64,000 nt of DNA from Microbacterium excoecariae (GCF_011326725.1 NZ_JAANCO010000001.1:1178001-1242000); one strand, 5' to 3'; shown: positions 7,513 through 16,284, counted from the first letter of the stretch. A program made the numbers and translations. Notes: generated from the sequence alone by a model not told the origin.

Positions 7513-9455
7513 GCCGCATCGCCCTGCCCGCGCCCGACGCCGCGCGCGCCCCCCACACCGGATGGGGGCGGGAGCACCTGCTGCGCGTCGCCGACGCGAT
7601 CCTCGCGGGCGCGTCCCGTCACGCGAGCCCGTCGGGGGCCCTCGTGCGCTACCCCGGTGCGCCCGGCGGGTACGGCGCGCGCGTTGACGCGCTCGAGGGC
7701 TTCGCGCGGACGTTCCTCCTCGCGGCGTTTCGCATCGCGGGCGATCCGGCGGGCACGGCGCCCCTCGCGGAGCGGTACGCGCGGGGCATCGCGGCGGGAG
7801 TCGACCCGTCCCACGCCGAGCGCTGGCCCCGCCCGGACGAGGTGGACCAGGCCAAGGTCGAGTCCGCCGCGCTCGCGCTCGGATTGCACCTGACGCGCGA
7901 GCAGGTATGGGCGCGGCTGGGCGACGTCGACCGCTCCCGCGTCATCGACTATCTCGCCGGGTTCGTGGGCGGGTCGTACCCGCCGAACAACTGGGCGTGG
8001 TTTCGCATCGTCGTGGAGACCTTCCTCGCCAGCGTGGGTGGCCCGCACCGCGCCGCCGACCTCGAGCAGGATCTGGCGCTCCTCGACAGCTTCGAGCTCG
8101 AGGGGGGCTGGTCGAGCGACGGGGCCGGCCGCGCCTTCGATCACTACTGCGGGTGGGCGCTGCCGTTCTATCCGGTCCTGTGGGCCGACATGGTCGGCGA
8201 TGATCCGCGCCTCGCACCCCGCCTCACCCGCGCCCGCGATCGCCTCGACGACTACCTCGACGACGCGCTTCACCTCATCGGATCCGACGGCGCGCCGCTC
8301 ATCCAGGGCCGTAGCCTCACCTACCGGTTCGCGACCGCGGGCGCCGCGTGGGCGGCGGTCTATGGCGGATCCACGCGCCACGACCTCGGCGCGCTGCGCC
8401 GGGCAGCGGTGGGCCAGGTGGCGCACTTCGTGGAACACGACGCCCCGGGCGCGGACGGCGTCCTCGCGCTCGGGTGGCACGGCCCGTGGCGTGCCCTGGC
8501 GCAGAACTATTCGGGCCCCGGGTCCCCGTACTGGGCCGCAAAGGGCCTCCTCGGCATCGCCCTCGCCGCGGACCACCCCGTGTGGTCGGCCACCGAACAG
8601 CCGCTTCCGGTCGAGCGCGGGCCGTTCGCGCGGGTGCTCCATGCGCCCGGATGGCTCGCGACGGGGACGCCCGACGGCGTCGTGCGCGTGACCAACCACG
8701 GCACCGACCACCGCGAGGCGGGCGATCGACACGCGGACGGTCCGCTCTATGCGCGCCTGGCGTACTCGACCGCGACCTCGCCGGTCCTCGCCGGCCCGAT
8801 GGCGCGGGACCCGCGGGACGCGCACGCCGGGCTCGTGCGCGGCGGATCCCCCAGCCACCGCTCGGGGTTCGTGCGGGGCGCGCTCGCCGACCTCGGTGAC
8901 CAGACGCTCCTCGGCGGATCCACGGCGCGGGCTCACTGGGCAGAGCAGCTCGCCGGCGACCCCGATCACGGCAGCGGCGACCGCATCCTGCGCGCCGTCA
9001 CGGGCGCTCTCGTCGACACGGTTTCGGTCGTACGCGGGGCGTGGGAGGTGCGGTTTTCGCGGATCCGCGACGACAACGGCGACCATGACGGCGTGCTGTG
9101 GCTGGGCGGATGGCCGCTCTCCGCGGCCCGGCCCGGCACCGACGCGGGCAGCGCTTTGTCGGCGCGCCTGGCGAGCCGCGCGCTCGCGCTCACGCCCGGA
9201 CGCGCGGGCGTCGCGGACGCTGGGGACGCGGGCCCGCTGGCGGGCGACACGTCGATTCCGCACGTGGTCGCCCCCGCCTCGGGCGAGTGGTCCGGCGCGG
9301 CCTTCGCGCTGGGGGAGCCGGACTCCGTCGCCCGTGCGCCCGCCCTCGCGCGGCACGACTCCTCCTGGCGTATCCACTGGCCAGACGGCCCTCCCACCGA
9401 CCTCGACCCGTCCTCCGCCGTCCCGGCGGGCGACGCCCTCCGACCCCTTCAGTAG
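7509..9455 (+). CDS. DUF2264 domain protein, probable glycan-processing enzyme
   Basis: Predicted 648-residue cytoplasmic protein that resembles the DUF2264 family throughout its length. It is rich in Trp and aromatic motifs (NNWAWFRI, GGWSSDG, QNYSGPGSPYW), as in (alpha/alpha)6-barrel enzymes such as unsaturated glucuronyl hydrolases and heparinases. No signal peptide is seen. The start overlaps the dehydrogenase stop (ATGA). DUF2264 genes have no well-established activity that I know of; the company of a heparinase-like protein and a sugar importer suggests hydrolysis or lysis of an imported oligosaccharide. The C-terminal ~250 residues are probably a beta-sandwich. Assignment to the family is from memory of its motifs. 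Confidence 0.75.
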   Translation: MSRIALPAPDAARAPHTGWGREHLLRVADAILAGASRHASPSGALVRYPGAPGGYGARVDALEGFARTFLLAAFRIAGDPAGTAPLAERYARGIAAGVDPSHAERWPRPDEVDQAKVESAALALGLHLTREQVWARLGDVDRSRVIDYLAGFVGGSYPPNNWAWFRIVVETFLASVGGPHRAADLEQDLALLDSFELEGGWSSDGAGRAFDHYCGWALPFYPVLWADMVGDDPRLAPRLTRARDRLDDYLDDALHLIGSDGAPLIQGRSLTYRFATAGAAWAAVYGGSTRHDLGALRRAAVGQVAHFVEHDAPGADGVLALGWHGPWRALAQNYSGPGSPYWAAKGLLGIALAADHPVWSATEQPLPVERGPFARVLHAPGWLATGTPDGVVRVTNHGTDHREAGDRHADGPLYARLAYSTATSPVLAGPMARDPRDAHAGLVRGGSPSHRSGFVRGALADLGDQTLLGGSTARAHWAEQLAGDPDHGSGDRILRAVTGALVDTVSVVRGAWEVRFSRIRDDNGDHDGVLWLGGWPLSAARPGTDAGSALSARLASRALALTPGRAGVADAGDAGPLAGDTSIPHVVAPASGEWSGAAFALGEPDSVARAPALARHDSSWRIHWPDGPPTDLDPSSAVPAGDALRPLQ

Positions 9456-9485
9456 CACCCCACCCACCCCACGAAAGGACACGCG

Positions 9486-10763
9486 ATGAAGCGTTCCCTC
9501 CCCTTCGGCGCAGCGCTGGTCGCCAGCGGCGCGATTGTTCTCGTCGGCTGCTCCGGATCCTCCGGCGCCGCCGGCGGCGACCCCGACACCCTCACGGTGT
9601 CCGGCTGGAGCGTGTCGACGACGCCCGAGTTCCAGCTCCTCGCCGATGGCTTCGAGGCCGCGCACGAGGGCGTGACGGTCGAGATCGTCGACTACGACCC
9701 GACCGAGTACAACACGCTCCTCACCGCGGACCTCGCGGCCGGCACGGGCCCCGACATCGTCACCCAAAAGGAGGTGAAATTCGTCACGACCTTCCAGGAG
9801 GGCGGGCAGCTGGCGGACGTCTCCGACGTCGAGCTGCCGGACGGCATCGGCGGGGCGGACTCGTACGTCATCGACGGCGCCGCTTACGCGACCCCGTACC
9901 GCCAGGACTCCTGGGTGCTGTACTACAACAAGGCGCTCTTTGACGAGGCCGGCCTGGACTACCCCGACGGATCGTGGACCTGGGACGACTACGTCGCCGC
10001 GGCCGAGACCCTCTCCGAGGGGACGGACGCGAAGGGGGCCTATCAGCACAGCTGGCAGTCGGTCGTGCAGGGCTTTGCGAACGCGCAGTCCGGCGCCGAC
10101 ATCCTCGCGGGCGACTACGACTACCTCGCGCCGTTCTACGAACGCGCGCTGGCGCTGCAGGACGCGGGCGCGCAGGAGTCGTTCAACACGGTGTCCGCGA
10201 ACCAGCTCACTTACCAGGGCGAGTTCGGGACCCAGCGCGCGGCGATGATGCCGATGGGCACCTGGTACGTCGCGACGCTCGTCGCGCAGCAGGCGTCCGG
10301 CGAGGCCGACGACTTCGACTGGGGCATTGCGCCGATTCCGCAGGCCGACGAGGCGAGGACGGGCATCGACCAGACTCCGGTGACGTTCGGGGACCCGACC
10401 GGGTTCGGCGTCAACGCCAACATCTCCGAGGACAAGCAGGAGCTCGCCAAGGAGTTCCTCGCGTACGCGGCGAGCGAGGACGCCGCGGTCGCGCTCGCGG
10501 GGATCGGCATCACGCCGGCCGCCCTCGGCGACGCCGCCGTCGACGCGTACTTCGCGGCGGACGGGGCGCCGCAGGACGACCTGTCCCGGTTCGCCGTGCA
10601 GACGCACGAGACCCTGCCGGAGAACCCCACGTCGAGCGAGACGGCCGCGGTGCAGAACATCCTGAACGACCTGCACACCGCCGTCCTGTCCGGATCCGCC
10701 GACATCGATCAGGCGATCGCCGAGGCGGAAGAACGCGTCGCCTCCGAGGTCGGCGGCGAGTGA
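9486..10763 (+). CDS. Sugar ABC transporter substrate-binding lipoprotein
   Basis: Family 1 extracellular solute-binding protein (425 residues) for a carbohydrate importer. The signal peptide ends in a lipobox, LVGC, with Cys22 as lipid anchor. The mature part has typical features: EFQLLADGFEAAHEGVTVEIVDYD near the start, GPDIVTQ, TPYRQDSWVLYYNKALFDEAGLDYP, and GFGVNANISEDKQELAKEFL near the end. AAAGGA stands seven bases before the ATG. A strong intercistronic hairpin follows, which should raise the level of this protein over the permeases. No ATPase gene is present in the locus, so a shared MsmK/UgpC-type ATPase must serve it. Confidence 0.92.
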   Translation: MKRSLPFGAALVASGAIVLVGCSGSSGAAGGDPDTLTVSGWSVSTTPEFQLLADGFEAAHEGVTVEIVDYDPTEYNTLLTADLAAGTGPDIVTQKEVKFVTTFQEGGQLADVSDVELPDGIGGADSYVIDGAAYATPYRQDSWVLYYNKALFDEAGLDYPDGSWTWDDYVAAAETLSEGTDAKGAYQHSWQSVVQGFANAQSGADILAGDYDYLAPFYERALALQDAGAQESFNTVSANQLTYQGEFGTQRAAMMPMGTWYVATLVAQQASGEADDFDWGIAPIPQADEARTGIDQTPVTFGDPTGFGVNANISEDKQELAKEFLAYAASEDAAVALAGIGITPAALGDAAVDAYFAADGAPQDDLSRFAVQTHETLPENPTSSETAAVQNILNDLHTAVLSGSADIDQAIAEAEERVASEVGGE

Positions 10764-10768
10764 GCTGA

Positions 10769-10798
10769 CCGGGCCGGCGGCGCGAGCCGCCGGCCCGG
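10769..10798 (+). other. Intercistronic hairpin after binding-protein gene
   Basis: A perfect 13-bp stem, CCGGGCCGGCGGC and its complement, closed by a stable GCGA tetraloop and without a T-run, lies between the binding-protein gene and the first permease gene. In sugar ABC operons such hairpins commonly protect the upstream mRNA from 3' decay, so more binding protein than permease is made. Confidence 0.65.
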
Positions 10799-10817
10799 GA
10801 CGACGTCAAGGAGACTC

Positions 10818-11744
10818 ATGACATCTGCGCCCGCCCCCGCGCTTCCGACGCCGAACCGGCGCCGCGCGTCGCGCCTGCGTCGCCGCAACACCCTGCTCGG
10901 GTGGAGCTTCATCCTGCCGAACTTCGCGGGATTCGCGCTTCTCACCCTCGTGCCCGTGATCGTCCTGTTCTACATGTCGCTCACGGACTGGAACATCTTC
11001 GGGACCTCCAGCTTCATCGGGCTGGACAATTTCCAGCGGCTGATGTCCGACGGCAGCTTCCGACGTTCCCTCCTGAACACGCTGTACTACACCGCGATGC
11101 ACGTGCCCCTGACGATCGTGGTCTCTCTGGGCCTCGCGCTGCTCCTGAACAACAAGCTGCGCGGCGTCGCGTTCTTCCGCACGGCGGCGTTCTTCCCCTA
11201 CATCACGTCGATCGTCGCGATCGCGTTGGTGTGGAACCTGCTGTTCAGCCCGGACTACGGTCCCATCAACGAGGCGCTGCGTTTCGTCGGGATCTCCGAG
11301 CCGCCGGGCTGGCTGACGTCGCCGGAGTGGGCCATGCCCGCCGTGGTGATCATCAGCACCTGGCGCGACATGGGGTACTACATGGTGCTCTTCCTCGCGG
11401 GGCTGCAGACCGTCCCGCGCGAGCTCCACGAGGCCGCCCGCGTCGACGGCGCGAACGCGGTGCAGCGTTTCGCGAACGTCACCCTGCCGTGCCTGCGTCC
11501 CACCATGTTCTTCGTCACCGTGATCCTCACGATCAACTCGCTGAAGATTTTCGACCTGATCCTTGTGCTTACGCAGGGCGGGCCCGGCCAGTCGACGACG
11601 GTGCTGAGCCAGTTCATCTACCGCAAGGGCTTCGAGGAGAACGACTTCGGATACGCCTCGGCCGCCTCGGTCGTGTTGTTCGCCCTCTGCCTCGCGGTCA
11701 CGATCGCGCAGTACGCGTGGAACAAGCGAAGGAGCCTCGCATGA
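10818..11744 (+). CDS. Sugar ABC transporter permease, MalF type
   Basis: Predicted 308-residue inner-membrane subunit with six hydrophobic segments. The ATPase-docking EAA loop reads EAARVDGANAVQRFANVTLP at about residues 205-224. AAGGAG is placed five bases before the ATG. The stop overlaps the next permease start (ATGA). Together with the second permease it forms the channel of a CUT1-type sugar importer fed by the preceding lipoprotein. Confidence 0.93.
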   Translation: MTSAPAPALPTPNRRRASRLRRRNTLLGWSFILPNFAGFALLTLVPVIVLFYMSLTDWNIFGTSSFIGLDNFQRLMSDGSFRRSLLNTLYYTAMHVPLTIVVSLGLALLLNNKLRGVAFFRTAAFFPYITSIVAIALVWNLLFSPDYGPINEALRFVGISEPPGWLTSPEWAMPAVVIISTWRDMGYYMVLFLAGLQTVPRELHEAARVDGANAVQRFANVTLPCLRPTMFFVTVILTINSLKIFDLILVLTQGGPGQSTTVLSQFIYRKGFEENDFGYASAASVVLFALCLAVTIAQYAWNKRRSLA

Positions 11745-12637
11745 CCGAGACGATGACCCTCGTCGCTCCGTCGTCCGCCCGGCGTCCGCGCGCGGCGGGC
11801 GGGTCCGGTCCCGTCGCCCGGCGGATCCGGCGCGGGATCCTGTACGCGATCCTGCTCGCGGCGGCCGCGGCGATGCTGACGCCGTTCTTCTGGATGCTCA
11901 TGAGCTCGCTCAAGAACGCCAACGAGGTCTTTTCGGTGCCCGTCCGGTGGCTCCCGGAGGTCTTCGTGTGGGAGAACTACGTCGAGATCTGGGAGCGCAG
12001 CGACATCCTCACGTGGATCCGCAACACGCTCGTGCTCTCCGTGGCCGTGACGGCGCTGCAGGTCCTTACGGGATCCTTCGCGGCCTACGGCTTCAGCCGG
12101 ATCCGCTTCCCGGGGCGCAACGCGCTGTTCCTGCTCTACGTCGCGACGATCGCCGTGCCCTGGCAGTCCTACATGATCCCGCAGTTCATCATGCTGACGA
12201 ACGCCGGGGTGGCGAATACCCTGTGGTCGATCATCTTCCTGCAGACGTTCGGGGCCTTCGGCGTGTTTCTCATGAAGCAGTTCTACGAGACGGTCCCCGA
12301 AGAGCTGTCTGAGGCGGGGCGGCTCGACGGCCTGAGCGAATACGGCATCTGGTGGCGGATCATGGTCCCGCTGTCCGTGCCCGCGATCGCGAGCCTGTCG
12401 CTGCTGACGTTCGTGAACACCTGGAACGACTATCTCGGGCCGTTGATCTACCTGCGCGATCCCAGCCTGTGGACGCTCCAGCTCGGCCTGCAGAACTTCG
12501 TCTCGAGCCTGTACGACGTGGATTACGGCGTCCTGTTCGCGGGGCTCGTGATCTCGGTGCTCCCCATCGCCGTCATCTTCCTCCTCGGCCAGCGCTTCTT
12601 CGTCGAGGGCATCGCGACGAGCGGGATGAAGGGATGA
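11741..12637 (+). CDS. Sugar ABC transporter permease, MalG type
   Basis: Predicted 298-residue partner permease of the CUT1 family. Six hydrophobic segments are visible, starting with AILLAAAAAMLTPFFWMLMSS. The EAA loop is EAGRLDGLSEYGIWWRIMVP. The motif WNDYLGPLIYL near the C-terminus is typical of MalG-like subunits. The start overlaps the MalF-type stop, with AAGGAGCC upstream. The C-terminus ends in GIATSGMKG, common in this subfamily and used for ATPase contact. Confidence 0.93.
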   Translation: MTETMTLVAPSSARRPRAAGGSGPVARRIRRGILYAILLAAAAAMLTPFFWMLMSSLKNANEVFSVPVRWLPEVFVWENYVEIWERSDILTWIRNTLVLSVAVTALQVLTGSFAAYGFSRIRFPGRNALFLLYVATIAVPWQSYMIPQFIMLTNAGVANTLWSIIFLQTFGAFGVFLMKQFYETVPEELSEAGRLDGLSEYGIWWRIMVPLSVPAIASLSLLTFVNTWNDYLGPLIYLRDPSLWTLQLGLQNFVSSLYDVDYGVLFAGLVISVLPIAVIFLLGQRFFVEGIATSGMKG

Positions 12638-13308
12638 GGCCGCCGCGCATCGGCCACGACGCCTACGCCACGGCCTTCGGGGCCGCGCACCTCGTGCTCG
12701 TGGTCAACGCCCTGTTGGTCGTCGGGTGCGCGCCGCTCGTGGCGGTCCTGGCGACGACGGATCCGTCGCTGTCGTGGCCGGCCATCGCGTGCGCCGCGGC
12801 GCTCACGGGCCCGCCCGTGACGGGAGCCTTCGGCGCGTTCCGCGCGCACCGCGACGGCGAGCGCTCGGTGCTCCGGCCGTTCGTGCGCGCGGCGCGGGCC
12901 GGCGGGTGGCGCGCGCTCGCGGTGTCGGCCGCCACGAGCGCGACCGTGACGGTCGCCGCGGCCGACGCCGTGCTCATCGCCGGCGAGTCGTGGGCCGTCG
13001 CGGTGCTACCGGCGCTGGTCGTCGTCGCCGCGCTCGCGCTCGCGACGGGGGCGATCGCGCTCGCCGCGCTCGCGGAGGCGCCGCGCACGCCGCTCACGCG
13101 CCTCGGGGCCGTGTCGGCGGCCGTCGCCGTGCGCCGGTGGCCGTTCTCGCTCGCGACGCTGGCGGTCGCCGGCGCGCAGGCGGCCGTGTTCGTCGCGGCG
13201 CCCGCCCTCGCGGTCGGCATCACGGCCTCCGCGTGCCTCTACGTGGCCTGGGCCGGATCGCGCCACGCCCTGACGCCGGTCCTCCGCCCGGAGGAGGTGC
13301 CCGCGTGA
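12634..13308 (+). CDS. DUF624 (YesL-like) membrane protein
   Basis: Predicted 224-residue membrane protein with about five Ala/Val-rich hydrophobic segments. Family placement rests on size, topology and position directly after CUT1 permeases, where DUF624/YesL proteins are often found in plant-polysaccharide operons. An ATGA overlap joins it to the permease gene. Its function is not established; an accessory role in transport or regulation of the importer is possible. Composition is very alanine-rich (long Ala/Val/Leu runs), which weakens any sequence-based claim. Confidence 0.65.
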   Translation: MRPPRIGHDAYATAFGAAHLVLVVNALLVVGCAPLVAVLATTDPSLSWPAIACAAALTGPPVTGAFGAFRAHRDGERSVLRPFVRAARAGGWRALAVSAATSATVTVAAADAVLIAGESWAVAVLPALVVVAALALATGAIALAALAEAPRTPLTRLGAVSAAVAVRRWPFSLATLAVAGAQAAVFVAAPALAVGITASACLYVAWAGSRHALTPVLRPEEVPA

Positions 13309-13994
13309 GCGGGCCGCGCGTCGTCGTCGCCGTGGGCACGGGGCGATACGCGGATCCGTGGCACCCGTTCGGCGAGATCGCGCGGGCGCTCGCCGCGTGG
13401 CTCGCGGCGGCGGGCTGCCGCGTCGATGTCCGCGAGGACGTGGACGCCGCGCTCGCGGACCTCGACGGCGCGGATCTCCTGGTCGTCTGCGCGGGCGATC
13501 CCTGGCGCGGGGACGAGGCGCGCCGCGGGGCCGACCCGGCGGCGCGCGCGGGCCTCGGCGCGGCGCTGCGGCGGGGGATCGGCGTGCTCGCCGTCCACGC
13601 GGCGGTCTCCTCGCTGCGCGACTATCCGGACTGGCGCCGCGCGATCGGCGGCGGGTGGATCGTCGGGCGATCCGGCCATCCTCCGATCGGGGACGCCCGG
13701 TTCGTGGTCGCCGAGCCGGGCCATCCCGCGACGGCGGGGATCCGCGAGGTGCGCGCGTACGACGAGCGCTACGCGGGCCTCGACATCGACGCCGGCGCGC
13801 GGATCCTCCTCACGAGCGAGGTCGACGGCAGGGCCGAGCCCGCCGCGTGGGCGCTCGATCGGAACCCTGGGCGGTCCGTCGTCTCGACCCTCGGGCACGA
13901 TGCGCGCGCGATGGAATCCGCCGAGCATCGCCGCTTCCTCGTGAGCGCCGCGCTGTGGGCGGCGGGCGGGGACCCCCGCCACACAGCGTCATGA
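13305..13994 (+). CDS. ThuA-like domain protein
   Basis: Predicted 229-residue protein of the trehalose-utilisation ThuA family, a class I glutamine amidotransferase-like fold often found in sugar and sugar-acid catabolic operons. Visible features are GIGVLAVHAAVSSL (nucleophile-elbow region), the Gly-rich IGGGWIVGRSGHPP and the acidic motif YDERYAGLDI. The GTG start overlaps the DUF624 stop and is preceded by GGAGGAGG, a strong ribosome site. ThuA proteins have been linked to 3-keto-disaccharide metabolism; the true reaction here is unknown. It is the last gene of the carbohydrate operon; a short GC palindrome (13998-14011) follows. Confidence 0.78.
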   Translation: MSGPRVVVAVGTGRYADPWHPFGEIARALAAWLAAAGCRVDVREDVDAALADLDGADLLVVCAGDPWRGDEARRGADPAARAGLGAALRRGIGVLAVHAAVSSLRDYPDWRRAIGGGWIVGRSGHPPIGDARFVVAEPGHPATAGIREVRAYDERYAGLDIDAGARILLTSEVDGRAEPAAWALDRNPGRSVVSTLGHDARAMESAEHRRFLVSAALWAAGGDPRHTAS

Positions 13995-14021
13995 AACGGC
14001 GCCCGGGCGCCCGCGGCGGAT

Positions 14022-14027
14022 TACGGT
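14022..14027 (+). promoter_or_regulatory. -10 hexamer TACGGT, leaderless start
   Basis: TACGGT ends six bases before the flavin-reductase ATG, so transcription should begin at or next to the A of the start codon. No clear -35 is seen. Confidence 0.5.
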
Positions 14028-14033
14028 CGGAGT

Positions 14034-14540
14034 ATGCAGGAATCCCTCGATGCCCTCGCGGGCGACTTCAAGGCCGTCTTCCGCGACCACCCCGCCGCCG
14101 TCACGATTATCACGGCGCTCACCCCCGAGGGGCCCGTGGGGCTCACCGCCTCGTCGGTGGCATCCGTCGCGGTCGACCCGACGGCGATCTCCTTCTCCGT
14201 GACCCGCGCGACGGGGACGGCGGGCGCGTTGCTTCGTGCCGATGAGCTCCAGGTCCACTTCCTCGCGCCCGAGCACGCGGCGGTCGCGACCCAGTTCTCG
14301 TTCACGGGCGGCGAGCGCTTCGCGCCGGGGCAGGGATGGTCCGTTGACGCCGACGGAGCGCCGCGGCTCGCGGGCGCCCGCGCGCGCCTGAACGCGCGGA
14401 TCCTCGACACGCTGAGCGTCGGCGGATCCGTGCTCGTCGTCGCGCAGGTGACGTCGCTCGAGCGCGATGCGGCGGCGGGTGACGCCCTGCTATACGCCGA
14501 CCGCCAGTTCTTCTCCCGCGGCGACGCCCGCGCCCTGTAG
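14034..14540 (+). CDS. Flavin reductase-like (FMN-binding split barrel) protein
   Basis: Predicted 168-residue protein of the flavin reductase-like family (HpaC/NTA monooxygenase component B type), which supplies reduced FMN or FAD to a monooxygenase. Recognisable segments: FRDHPAAVTIITALTPEGPVGLTASSVASVAVDP, then ISFSV, and the central LQVHFLAPEHAAVATQFSF. The start is set by the only ATG before the conserved first segment and lies six bases after a -10-like hexamer. No monooxygenase gene is adjacent, so its partner is unknown; a flavin-binding oxidoreductase of other role is possible. Confidence 0.85.
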   Translation: MQESLDALAGDFKAVFRDHPAAVTIITALTPEGPVGLTASSVASVAVDPTAISFSVTRATGTAGALLRADELQVHFLAPEHAAVATQFSFTGGERFAPGQGWSVDADGAPRLAGARARLNARILDTLSVGGSVLVVAQVTSLERDAAAGDALLYADRQFFSRGDARAL

Positions 14541-14573
14541 GCCGCCGCGGCGTCAGTACCCGCTCGGCCGGCG

Positions 14574-14661
14574 CCCACACAACGCAGTCAATTATCGGCG
14601 CCATGGGCGCGGATCCGCGAAGGTTCGTCGGCCGGTGTGCGTTGTGACGGCGTTGTGTGGG
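14574..14661. repeat. 12-bp inverted repeats bounding an 88-bp gene-free segment
   Basis: CCCACACAACGC (14574-14585) and its exact complement (14650-14661) enclose 64 bases between two convergent genes. A partial third copy, GTGTGCGTTGTG, sits at 14635-14646. There is no T-run and no target duplication. It may be a structured 3' region or a decayed small repeat element. Confidence 0.4.
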
Positions 14662-14685
14662 AGAGCGGGGCGGATGGCCCGGCGG

Positions 14686-16272
14686 TCAGAGGCCGTCGCG
14701 GCCGGCGATCGTCTCGTCGGCAAGGGCCGTGCCGGCGCTGCCGTAGAGGTGGAAGACGGCGTTTGCCCCGCGCTCGGCCAGCTCGGCCGCGTCGCGGTCG
14801 TAGCGGGCCAGAGCCGCGACGCGGCCCGTGAACCCGCTCGCCCGCAGCATGTCGAGCGCGTCCATGTTCGACGTGTGGAACGGCATGGCGAGGATCGCGA
14901 TCTCGATCCGGTCCGAGCGGCTGACGCGCGTCCAAAAGTCGGAGTCCGTGGCGTCGGCGAGAAGCACGTCGAGGCCGTCCGCGCGGAGGGCCTCCACGCG
15001 CGTCGCGTCGTGCTCGATCCCTAGCGCCGCGATGCCGTGCTCGTCGCGCAGGCGCGTGAAGGCCGCGCGCCCCACGCGCCCCATGCCCAGCACGAGCGCC
15101 GAGGCGTGCCCGACGTCGATCGGGCGATCCTCGGGGTGCAGGCGCGCGGGATCCTGCGCGGGCATCAGCGTGGCGAGGCGCTCCGCGATCCGCACGCCGC
15201 GGGCGTTGACGATGGCGGAGAGAACGAAGCTCGCGGCCACGGCGACGGCCATCACCGTGACCCAGCGCTCGGGTACGAGCCCCGACGCGGCGCCCGTGAC
15301 CGCGATGATCAGGCCGAACTCGGAGAAGTTGGCCATGGTCAGCGCCGTCAGCCACGAGGTCCGGTGGCGCAGGCGCATCGCCCAGAGCAGGGCCACGTAC
15401 GCCACCGTCTGCACCGGTAGCAGCACGAGGAGAATTCCCGCCATCGCGAGGTCGGCCCCCGTCGGGACGCCGCTCAGGCCGATGTCGAGGAAGAACGCGA
15501 CGAGCAAGAGCTCCTTGACGCTGAGGAGCCGGTGCGCGACGTCGCTCGCCACCGGGTGCCCGGCGAGGAGCGCGCCGACGATGAGCGCACCGAGGTCGCC
15601 CTTCAGCCCGACCGCCTCGAAGAGCGCGTAGCCCGGCACGAGGGCGAGGACGATGCCGTAGAGCACCTGCAGGTCGGGGGCGTCGATGAGATCCCAAACC
15701 CTGCGAAACACCCACGCGAGCGGCACGAGCCCGACGAGCGCGAACGCCCACGGGGACGGCACGTCCCCGCCCGCGATCGTGAGGAAGGCGACGGCGGCGA
15801 TGTCCTGCATGACGAGAACGCCGACGGCGATGCGGCCGTATGTGGCCGTGATGTCCGACCGATCGTCGAGCACCTTCACGACGAACACCGTGGAGGAAAA
15901 GGACAGCCCGAAGCCGATCAGCGCCCACGTGACGGCGTTCGTGCCGTCGAGGAGCGACATGCCGAGCGTCGAGGCGAGGCCGAGCAGGCCCGCTCCCAGC
16001 ACGGTCGACACGAGCATGTGGGCGCCGTTGGTGAGCCACACCTCCTTGCGCACGAGGGTCCGCACGTCGAGCTTCAGCCCGATCCCGAACAGCAGCAGGG
16101 TGACCCCGAGATCCGCGGCCTCGCTGACCAGCGGCAGGTCCTCGATGCCCGCGGCGCCCAGGACGAAGCCCGCGGCGAGGAACCCGACGAGCGGGGGCAG
16201 GCGCACGAGGACCGCGCCCAGCCCGAGCGCGAACGCGACCGCCAGGTGGATGGCCGCGGTCGTGGTGAACAT
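14686..16272 (-). CDS. CPA2 monovalent cation:proton antiporter with TrkA-N domain
   Basis: Predicted 528-residue KefB/YbaL-type transporter exchanging K+ or Na+ for H+. About twelve hydrophobic segments occupy residues 1-370, with the family motifs LLFGIGLKLD and FGLSFSSTVFVVKVL. A Rossmann nucleotide-binding TrkA-N domain follows from about residue 400 (SALVLGMGRVGRAAF), expected to sense NAD(H) or a related ligand. No C-terminal TrkA-C domain is seen. The ATG lies six bases downstream of TAGAAT, implying a leaderless mRNA. It is divergent from the pepN gene, sharing a 68-bp promoter region. Confidence 0.9.
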   Translation of the reverse strand: MFTTTAAIHLAVAFALGLGAVLVRLPPLVGFLAAGFVLGAAGIEDLPLVSEAADLGVTLLLFGIGLKLDVRTLVRKEVWLTNGAHMLVSTVLGAGLLGLASTLGMSLLDGTNAVTWALIGFGLSFSSTVFVVKVLDDRSDITATYGRIAVGVLVMQDIAAVAFLTIAGGDVPSPWAFALVGLVPLAWVFRRVWDLIDAPDLQVLYGIVLALVPGYALFEAVGLKGDLGALIVGALLAGHPVASDVAHRLLSVKELLLVAFFLDIGLSGVPTGADLAMAGILLVLLPVQTVAYVALLWAMRLRHRTSWLTALTMANFSEFGLIIAVTGAASGLVPERWVTVMAVAVAASFVLSAIVNARGVRIAERLATLMPAQDPARLHPEDRPIDVGHASALVLGMGRVGRAAFTRLRDEHGIAALGIEHDATRVEALRADGLDVLLADATDSDFWTRVSRSDRIEIAILAMPFHTSNMDALDMLRASGFTGRVAALARYDRDAAELAERGANAVFHLYGSAGTALADETIAGRDGL

Positions 16273-16278
16273 ATGCGG

Positions 16279-16284
16279 ATTCTA
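16279..16284 (-). promoter_or_regulatory. -10 hexamer TAGAAT, leaderless start (antiporter)
   Basis: Read on the minus strand, TAGAAT is followed by six bases and then the antiporter ATG. Confidence 0.55.

Noticed and set aside
14541..14685. Intrinsic terminator between the flavin reductase and antiporter genes
   Set aside because: The only inverted repeat has a 64-base spacing and no T-run, so it was listed as a repeat rather than a terminator.
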